A DNA stretch of 64,000 bases from Bog-756 sp963753905 (GTDB taxonomy: Bacteria > Actinomycetota > Acidimicrobiia > Acidimicrobiales > RAAP-2). The stretch covers positions 806,001 through 870,000 of the forward strand of contig CAVWDZ010000001.1 in the NCBI GenBank assembly GCA_963753905.1, read 5' to 3'. Shown one piece after another: positions 58,909-64,000 of this stretch. The notes beneath the pieces are model-generated. The model was not told where the DNA came from, searched no databases, and worked only from the letters and a program-made list of their open reading frames with translations. The first letter of the stretch is position 1. Every line of letters starts with the position of its first letter. The translations under genes were made by a program, and so were the position numbers.

Positions 58909-61032
58909 TCAACCCACCCTTCTCCCCGGTGGATCGACCCGCACAAGGGTACCGTGGATGTTCACCCACAACGGACGGTCACAGCCGATGAAGACGGAGT
59001 CGGACTGGCAAGCCACGCTGACCTGCGAACCCCGCCACTTCAGTCTGAAGCGGAGCTCGTTCCATGATTCCGGCAGAACCGGAGCCAGGGTGAGGTGGCG
59101 ATCCGACGGACTGGAAACCGAAAGTCCAGCGAATCCGTGTACGGCCGCCTGCCAGATGCCCCCGAGATTGGCGAAGTGGAGGCCACCTGCGGTTGAGCCC
59201 GTGAGGTCCTCCGAATCGATGGCGCACGCGAGCCGGAACAGCTCGAGGGCTTCCTCTGCCCGTCCGGCGCGCGCCAACAGTGAGGCATGCACCGCCGGCG
59301 AGAGTGAGCTCCCGTGCGCGGTACGCGGGAGATAGAGGTCGAGGTTCGGGATGAGCGATTGCTGCGCCATGCCCTCAGGAATGAGGAAATACGCCATCAA
59401 GACATCCGCCTGCTTGATGATCTGACTGGCCTGCAAGCGCTTCATCCCGAGGACCAGATCGGCGGCCACCGGAGCTCTACCGATCTCAGAGACCACGAGA
59501 GGCTCGAGACCGTTGTATCCCGCGAATTGTTCGTAACGCCCGGTACTGACGTCGTAGTTGTCGACGATGGCATCTGCAGCCTCTCGCCACGCGGTCGCCT
59601 CGTCGATGTCCCCTCCTGTTCGTTCGGCGAGCTCCGCTGCTCGCGTGAGGTTCCACCTGGCCATCAGGTTGGTGAAGGCGTTGTCGTCGACCGCTTCGTG
59701 GTACTCATCTGGACCGATCACGCGATCGATGTGCCCGGTGCCATCTGACGGGTCATAACGAATGCGACTCGCCCAGTATCGGGCAGTGTCGAGAACGAGG
59801 GGGCGGCCGGGGCCGCGTAGGAATGACCATCCCCCTCGCCAGGCCGCAAAACGCCATGCCGCCCAGGCCACGACCGCCGTTACATGTTCCTCCATGGACC
59901 CGGTGTGGATGGCAACCTCGTTGCCGTGCTGATCGACGCCGACGCTGGGCGTCACATCTTCACCGCTGTCGGCGGACTCCCAGGGGAATCTCGCGCCTGA
60001 ACGTCCATCCCGAGCGGCTCGCTGACGGGCTGGATCGAGGCGGCGTATCCGATACTCGAGCAAGGTCCTTGCGGCTGGCGAATCGATGGCGGCCAGGACC
60101 GGTAGCACGAAGGCGTCGCTGTCCCAGAATACGTGCCCGGCGTACGCGGGTCCGCTGAGGCCTCGGGCAGCTACGGCGGTCTCACCGTTGCGGCGCACCG
60201 CCCCCAATAGGTGGAAAACGCCTATTCGAAGTGCACGTGTGGACTCGACGTCGCCGACGATCTCGATGTCGGCATCCGCCCATCGCGAATCCCAAATTGC
60301 CCGCTGCCGTTCGAGGAGTCCCGCGGTACCAATCCGTCGGCCCTTCCGCAGTCTCGTTGACGCAGAGCTGTGGCTCGGACTTCGACTCCGCGACGTCACA
60401 TATGAGGCGACACGCTGGATCGCAAGAAGGTCGTTCGACATGTTAACCGATTCGCACTCAGTCTCTATCGCGATGGCCGCGCCTCCTCCGAGGCGAGAAT
60501 GGCACTGGAACGAGAGTAACGCTGGTCCTTTTGCTGGTGGGCTCCCGACGACCAGACTGTGAGAAACCTCGGCTATGAGAACCGCGAGGCCGGGAAGCTC
60601 CGCGGATGCAAAGCGTGCCGTGCGTAGTACAGCGTTCCCTATCGTCACCTCTCGGAGCAACAATCCGTCGCGTAGATCCAGTGTTCGTCGCCCCGTCGGG
60701 AGGTCTTGCATCAGGGAGAGGTGTACCCAGGAGGGAAGGGCCATTTGGCGCTCGCCGACAGCTTGGTCAGAATCGTAGAGCCCGGCCGCACTGACCGGCT
60801 CAATGGCGGGTGCGCCATCTTCCTCCAGCACACCGCGAGTCCCGATGACGCCATCCGCAAGGCAGAGGATGCTTTCAAAAACCCTGGTGTGCTCAGTATC
60901 GGCGTCGGCGGTCACACACCACGCCGGATCGACGAGTCGATCTTCCCCCAGCCCTGCAGGAAGACGTGCCGCCGCGTGATCCGAGGAGTGTTCCGGTCGG
61001 CCAGAATGTGGTCCGTCAGCGCCGGCCGTCAC
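58909..61032 (-). CDS. Glycoside hydrolase family 65 disaccharide phosphorylase
   Basis: 707-residue phosphorylase that splits an alpha-glucosyl disaccharide (maltose, trehalose, kojibiose or nigerose) with phosphate. The N-terminal beta-sandwich begins with VFESILCLADGVIGTRGVLE. The barrel carries YAGHVFWDSDAFVLPVLAAI, the general-acid motif VIGPDEYHEAVDDNAFTN with its Glu, FAGYNGLEPL, IIKQADVLMAYFLIPEGM and HGSSLSPAVHA. Length is slightly below the 750-800 typical. GTG 61032 overlaps the PPOX-gene stop (GTGA). Which disaccharide is used is not determined; a trehalose or maltose role would pair with the GH15 enzyme at 31440-33302. Confidence 0.92.
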   Translation of the reverse strand: MTAGADGPHSGRPEHSSDHAAARLPAGLGEDRLVDPAWCVTADADTEHTRVFESILCLADGVIGTRGVLEEDGAPAIEPVSAAGLYDSDQAVGERQMALPSWVHLSLMQDLPTGRRTLDLRDGLLLREVTIGNAVLRTARFASAELPGLAVLIAEVSHSLVVGSPPAKGPALLSFQCHSRLGGGAAIAIETECESVNMSNDLLAIQRVASYVTSRSRSPSHSSASTRLRKGRRIGTAGLLERQRAIWDSRWADADIEIVGDVESTRALRIGVFHLLGAVRRNGETAVAARGLSGPAYAGHVFWDSDAFVLPVLAAIDSPAARTLLEYRIRRLDPARQRAARDGRSGARFPWESADSGEDVTPSVGVDQHGNEVAIHTGSMEEHVTAVVAWAAWRFAAWRGGWSFLRGPGRPLVLDTARYWASRIRYDPSDGTGHIDRVIGPDEYHEAVDDNAFTNLMARWNLTRAAELAERTGGDIDEATAWREAADAIVDNYDVSTGRYEQFAGYNGLEPLVVSEIGRAPVAADLVLGMKRLQASQIIKQADVLMAYFLIPEGMAQQSLIPNLDLYLPRTAHGSSLSPAVHASLLARAGRAEEALELFRLACAIDSEDLTGSTAGGLHFANLGGIWQAAVHGFAGLSVSSPSDRHLTLAPVLPESWNELRFRLKWRGSQVSVACQSDSVFIGCDRPLWVNIHGTLVRVDPPGRRVG

Positions 61033-61472
61033 GAGGCATCGACAGCAGCGGCGTCGCCGTCTTCCCGTATTTGTCTTCCTGTGATGACGTCGGATCGAAT
61101 GCGGACCAAATGATGGCCCGGCTCGGCCACGCGAGGTCTTGGACGATGCCCCTCTGTCACTCGATTCGATTCAGAGGCAAGTCCTCGAACCAGTACGCTC
61201 CACCGAGTTCCGGCTTCAGTACCCTGTTGACCGTCGGAGGTAGCGTCCACCTGAAGCGCCACGAGACGATCGATGACCCGGCCAAAGAGCCCGTTTCCTA
61301 TTTGGAGCACGATGTCCTCCCCATCGACGGAATAGTCGACGGGGAGGACCAATGGGGCACCCAGTGTGGGTACGCCGAGGTGGCCGTGAAGATGGTGCTT
61401 TGCGCCCAGCGCCAAGAGCCGCCGGCACTCGCCGATCGGCAGGACTTCGGATCCCCGTTCGTCAATCCACAT
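61029..61472 (-). CDS. Pyridoxamine 5'-phosphate oxidase-like flavin-binding protein
   Basis: 147-residue protein of the split-barrel PPOX fold. It starts MWIDERGSEVLPIGECRRLL and continues with APLVLPVDYSVDGEDIVLQI and FGRVIDRLVALQVDATSDG, the pattern of small actinobacterial flavin- or F420-binding proteins often induced by hypoxia or stress. ATG 61472 fits the family N-terminus; an in-frame TTG at 61514 is possible. First gene of the PPOX-GH65-Usp operon. Cofactor and substrate are unknown. Confidence 0.8.
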   Translation of the reverse strand: MWIDERGSEVLPIGECRRLLALGAKHHLHGHLGVPTLGAPLVLPVDYSVDGEDIVLQIGNGLFGRVIDRLVALQVDATSDGQQGTEAGTRWSVLVRGLASESNRVTEGHRPRPRVAEPGHHLVRIRSDVITGRQIREDGDAAAVDAS

Positions 61473-61641
61473 GAGCACACAGTCCTCGCATTTGAGCGCC
61501 CCGCCTTTGGCCAACGGTCACGGTGAGCAGGACACAAATCCTATGGTATTTCGACCTGGGACCTGACCCCTGGCGACGGGGCGCCTTGCAAGCCTCACGA
61601 CCCCGTCCGAGCACGACGGCCTCGTGAATGCATCGGTATGG

Positions 61642-62454
61642 TCACGCGGTTGCGTGGCGATAGAGGTTCAATGAGATCACCAGGAAGACGACAAATATCC
61701 CGACGCACCAGAGGACTGCTTGCCACAAGTCGTGGAACACAGGTCCACCTTCGAACAAAGCGCGGACCGAGTCGATGGTGACCGAGGCCGGCTGGTTGTT
61801 GGCGAAGGGCTGAAGCCAGCGAGGCATCGTCTCTACAGGGACTAGCGCAGAGCTTGCGAAGAAGAGGACGAACATCGGGAGGATCGAGGTCATCTGAGCG
61901 GTCTGGGGATCCTTGACCGCCAGGCCGATAGCTGCATACACCCAGGTGAAGGCGTAGCCGAACCCGATGATGAGCCCGATACCGGCCAGGCATGCCCAGA
62001 TGCCGTTGTGGAAACGGAATCCCACCAGGAGCCCCAGGCAGGTGATGAAGGCGAGCGCCATCACGGCACGACACAGATCGGCCAGGGTGCGGCCTGTGAG
62101 AAAGGCGGAACGGGTCATTGGCAGGCTGCGGAAGCGGTCGATCATTCCCGCTTGGAGATCAGTGGCCAGAGCCAGGGCTGTAGTCATTCCTCCGATGAGC
62201 ACGGCTTCGAGGAATATCCCCGGTACGACATAGTCGACATAGTCGACCCCCGGAACGTGAATGGCGCCTCCGAGCACATAGCGGAACAGCAAGAGGATGA
62301 CCGTCGGTTGTACGAGGGTCATGAAGAGCAACTGGGGAGTACGGACGATCCGAAGAAGATTCCGCTTGGTGATGCCCTTCACGTCGCGAAGAGCGAGTGC
62401 GAGCGTCAACGGCGTTGCGCTGACCTGGGTGCGCGTGATCGCGATATCAGTCAT
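61642..62454 (-). CDS. ABC-2 family transporter permease (DrrB-like)
   Basis: 270-residue integral membrane protein with about six helices, of the DrrB/ABC-2 type (for example VPGIFLEAVLIGGMTTALAL and GFGYAFTWVYAAIGLAVKDP). Motifs such as RFRSLPMTRSAFLTGRTLAD and FASSALVPVETMPRWLQPFA are typical of daunorubicin- and lipid-export permeases. ATG 62454 follows AGGAGGAG and overlaps the ATPase stop by 8 bp. Forms an exporter with the adjacent ATPase; cargo is unknown. Confidence 0.9.
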   Translation of the reverse strand: MTDIAITRTQVSATPLTLALALRDVKGITKRNLLRIVRTPQLLFMTLVQPTVILLLFRYVLGGAIHVPGVDYVDYVVPGIFLEAVLIGGMTTALALATDLQAGMIDRFRSLPMTRSAFLTGRTLADLCRAVMALAFITCLGLLVGFRFHNGIWACLAGIGLIIGFGYAFTWVYAAIGLAVKDPQTAQMTSILPMFVLFFASSALVPVETMPRWLQPFANNQPASVTIDSVRALFEGGPVFHDLWQAVLWCVGIFVVFLVISLNLYRHATA

Positions 62455-63433
62455 CTGCTCCTCCTGTGGGTGACGTGGCCTCCTCGGCATCGCACGCGGT
62501 GGTGTGGCCGGTCAGCGAGAGGAAGACATCGTCGAGCGACGGGTGCCGAATGCCAAGATCCTTCACGGAGATACCATTGTCGTCGAGCGCGCGTCCGGCG
62601 GCGATCAGCACATCAGCACCACCTTGGATAGGAGCGCTGACCTGATTGAGATCGCAATCCAGCCGCGGTGGTGCGCTGGCGAGATTGGCAACGATCCTCG
62701 CTGCCTTGTCGAGATCGATGGGATCTGTAACGCGAACCTCCAAGACGTTGCCACCGAGGTGATCCTTCAGCTCGTCCGCAGTTCCTTGGGCGACGATCTG
62801 CCCGTCGTCCATCACGGCGATCTGGTTCGCCAGGTGCTCGGCCTCCTCCATGTACTGGGTTGTGAGAAGGACCGTCGTGCCCTCTGCCACCAGCTCCTCG
62901 ATGAGCGCCCAGAGGTCGTTGCGCGTACGCGGATCGAGCCCGGTGGTCGGTTCGTCGAGAAATAGGATCGGGGGTCGACCAATGAGGCTGGCTGCGAGAT
63001 CGAGCCGTCGCCGCATCCCGCCCGAGTAGGTCTTGACCGCCTTGTCGCCAGCTGAGCCGAGCATCATCCGTTTCAGTGCCTCTTCGGCGCGACGTTGATA
63101 CTCGTCCTTGTCAAGGTGGTAGAGCAGTCCGACAAGCTCGAGGTTCTCGCGACCGGTCAGCAACTCGTCCACCGTGGCGTACTGGCCCGCAAGCCCGATG
63201 AGGGCCCGGACCGTCCTTGCATCTTTGGCCACGTCGAAGCCAGCCACGCTCGCTCGTCCGCTATCGGGCTGCAGCAGGGTTGTGAGCACCCGCACCAGCG
63301 TCGTCTTACCGGCTCCATTCGGGCCAAGCAGCGCAAGAACCGTCCCCGCCTTGACACGGAGCGAAACGTCATCGAGTGCCACGGTGCTCCCGAACCGCTT
63401 GCTCACGTGTGCCACTTCGATAGCAGTACTCAC
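62447..63433 (-). CDS. ABC transporter ATP-binding protein (DrrA-like)
   Basis: 328-residue ATPase with Walker A LLGPNGAGKTTLVRVLTTLL, Q-loop QYATVD, ABC signature YSGGMRRRLDLAASLIGRPP, Walker B ILFLDEPTTGLDP and switch His replaced by Gln in VLLTTQYMEEAEHLANQ, as in DrrA. The C-terminal 90-residue regulatory domain typical of DrrA is present. GTG 63433 has AGGGG 6 nt upstream; ATG 63448 five codons earlier is possible. Operon with the permease. Confidence 0.92.
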   Translation of the reverse strand: MSTAIEVAHVSKRFGSTVALDDVSLRVKAGTVLALLGPNGAGKTTLVRVLTTLLQPDSGRASVAGFDVAKDARTVRALIGLAGQYATVDELLTGRENLELVGLLYHLDKDEYQRRAEEALKRMMLGSAGDKAVKTYSGGMRRRLDLAASLIGRPPILFLDEPTTGLDPRTRNDLWALIEELVAEGTTVLLTTQYMEEAEHLANQIAVMDDGQIVAQGTADELKDHLGGNVLEVRVTDPIDLDKAARIVANLASAPPRLDCDLNQVSAPIQGGADVLIAAGRALDDNGISVKDLGIRHPSLDDVFLSLTGHTTACDAEEATSPTGGADD

Positions 63434-63742
63434 TGGAGCCCCTGGCATTCGCGTCTCGTTATGGCAGGCTGTCGCGGCGGTCGATGCCGGAGAAGTCCGT
63501 CGGAACCCGGGGACTCGAGAAACCGGTGGGCCTGCGATCAGGCGTCTGACAATCGCTCATGCTGCACCTCCACGATCCACCGTAGGGATGAAACTCTCTG
63601 GTGAGAAGGGCCGAAGGTCACTGCAGTGTTTTTGGCGCGACCACCGGTCCTTCTTGACCATGGGACCTTTGGCCCTTGCATCGAAGGCTGCCTCGGCCGG
63701 AAGATCGCGTCAATCCTGCGAGCAATGGAAGGGAGGGAAGCG
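63434..63742. other. Divergent intergenic region between ABC transporter and STAS-domain genes
   Basis: About 309 bp that should hold promoters for both flanking genes. A minus-strand open frame covers much of it but has no recognisable protein. No repeat or hairpin stands out. Confidence 0.45.
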
Positions 63743-64000
63743 ATGCTCGAGGCAATGCGGTGTGTGAGAAAGGATCCCCGAGGTGCTCCTCTGGAAGGAG
63801 GGATCGATGCTCCGGACCCTGTTCCATTCTGCGGTCGGCAGTGCGAGGAGACGGTCGGGTGGAGACGCGAAGTGGCGCTCGAGATCTCGGTTGAGATCGG
63901 GAGCGTGGCCGCCATCATCCGGTTGGCCGGAACGCTCGACCGTGCGACGTCCGTCAATGTCACTGACCTGGTCTCAGAGTTGATCGAGGATGGCTACCAC
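63743..64000 (+). CDS. STAS-domain protein (anti-anti-sigma-like), 3' end outside window
   Basis: 86 codons are visible. After about 40 residues of linker the sequence reads LEISVEIGSVAAIIRLAGTL then DRATSVNVTDLVSEL, the beginning of a STAS domain as in anti-sigma factor antagonists; the phosphorylatable Ser region lies beyond the window. ATG 63743 has GGAGGGAAG 4-5 nt upstream; a GTG at 63872, nearer the domain, is an alternative start. Partner kinase or sigma factor would be outside the window. Confidence 0.6.
   Translation, partial: MLEAMRCVRKDPRGAPLEGGIDAPDPVPFCGRQCEETVGWRREVALEISVEIGSVAAIIRLAGTLDRATSVNVTDLVSELIEDGYH

Noticed and set aside
61575..61607. GACGGGG / CCCCGTC inverted repeat after the ABC permease as terminator
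   Set aside because: The loop is 19 nt and there is no T-tract on the minus strand. Too weak to call.
63538..63963. Minus-strand 141-codon frame near the right end
   Set aside because: It has no recognisable motif and is antisense to the STAS-domain frame, which has a strong ribosome site and domain match.

Overview
The window is high-GC DNA of an actinobacterium, and the content points to the class Acidimicrobiia or a near relative. The evidence is inferential: the housekeeping order whiG-rpsB-tsf-pyrH-frr-cdsA-dxr-rseP-ispG / rimP-nusA-ylxR-infB-rbfA-truB-ribF matches actinobacterial synteny; GTG and TTG starts are common; a WS/DGAT storage-lipid synthase and many acyl-CoA genes are present; and the secreted amidase carries 42-residue repeats of a type I associate with Acidimicrobiia exported proteins.

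Layout. (1) 1-3938, minus strand: an OmpR-type two-component pair (response regulator then sensor kinase, MtrAB/CseBC-like) and a Tat-exported family 5 solute-binding lipoprotein. (2) 4166-23285, plus strand: a long informational/cell-envelope block. It runs from a XerC/D-type recombinase and a WhiG/FliA-type sigma factor, through ribosomal protein S2, EF-Ts, UMP kinase, ribosome recycling factor, CDP-diglyceride synthase, two MEP-pathway isoprenoid enzymes and a site-2 protease, to the nusA-infB operon. That operon has a promoter followed at once by a strong intrinsic-terminator hairpin, so its leader looks like an attenuator. (3) 23368-28843: methyltransferase, acyl-CoA synthetase, oligoribonuclease, dUTPase and a WS/DGAT acyltransferase. 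(4) 28931-40061: tRNA-Gly(GCC) followed by looser accessory DNA with a SWIM-type zinc protein, an NTF2-like protein, a GH15 glucosidase/trehalase, a repeat-bearing cell-wall amidase, a glutamine amidotransferase-like protein, two unknown membrane proteins and an APC permease. (5) 40127-54977: a dense catabolic cluster with two AMP-forming acyl-CoA ligases, three SDR dehydrogenases, a nitroreductase-like flavoprotein, a tandem-fused family III CoA-transferase, a Rieske oxygenase, an AMACR-like racemase, a thiolase-like protein with its DUF35 partner, and an acyl-CoA dehydrogenase. The set resembles a steroid or isoprenoid side-chain degradation route, but the substrate is not shown. (6) 54993-64000: stress and signalling genes: a cysteine-less DksA/TraR-like protein, MsrA, a CHASE-GGDEF cyclase whose EAL domain was lost by frameshift, a PPOX-GH65-universal stress protein operon, a DrrAB-like ABC exporter and the start of a STAS-domain protein.

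Across the window many first genes of transcription units have a TAnnnT -10 box only 6-9 nt upstream of the start codon and no Shine-Dalgarno. This suggests leaderless mRNAs are common in this organism. Within operons, 4-nt ATGA/GTGA overlaps dominate.

The most unusual points are the nusA-operon leader attenuator, an apparent AUA start for ylxR, a 6-codon leader ORF coupled to dut, a roughly 430-residue disordered extension on CdsA, a 50-codon acyl-CoA-synthetase remnant wedged by two 4-nt overlaps inside the catabolic operon, the half-degenerate double CoA-transferase, and the broken GGDEF-EAL gene.
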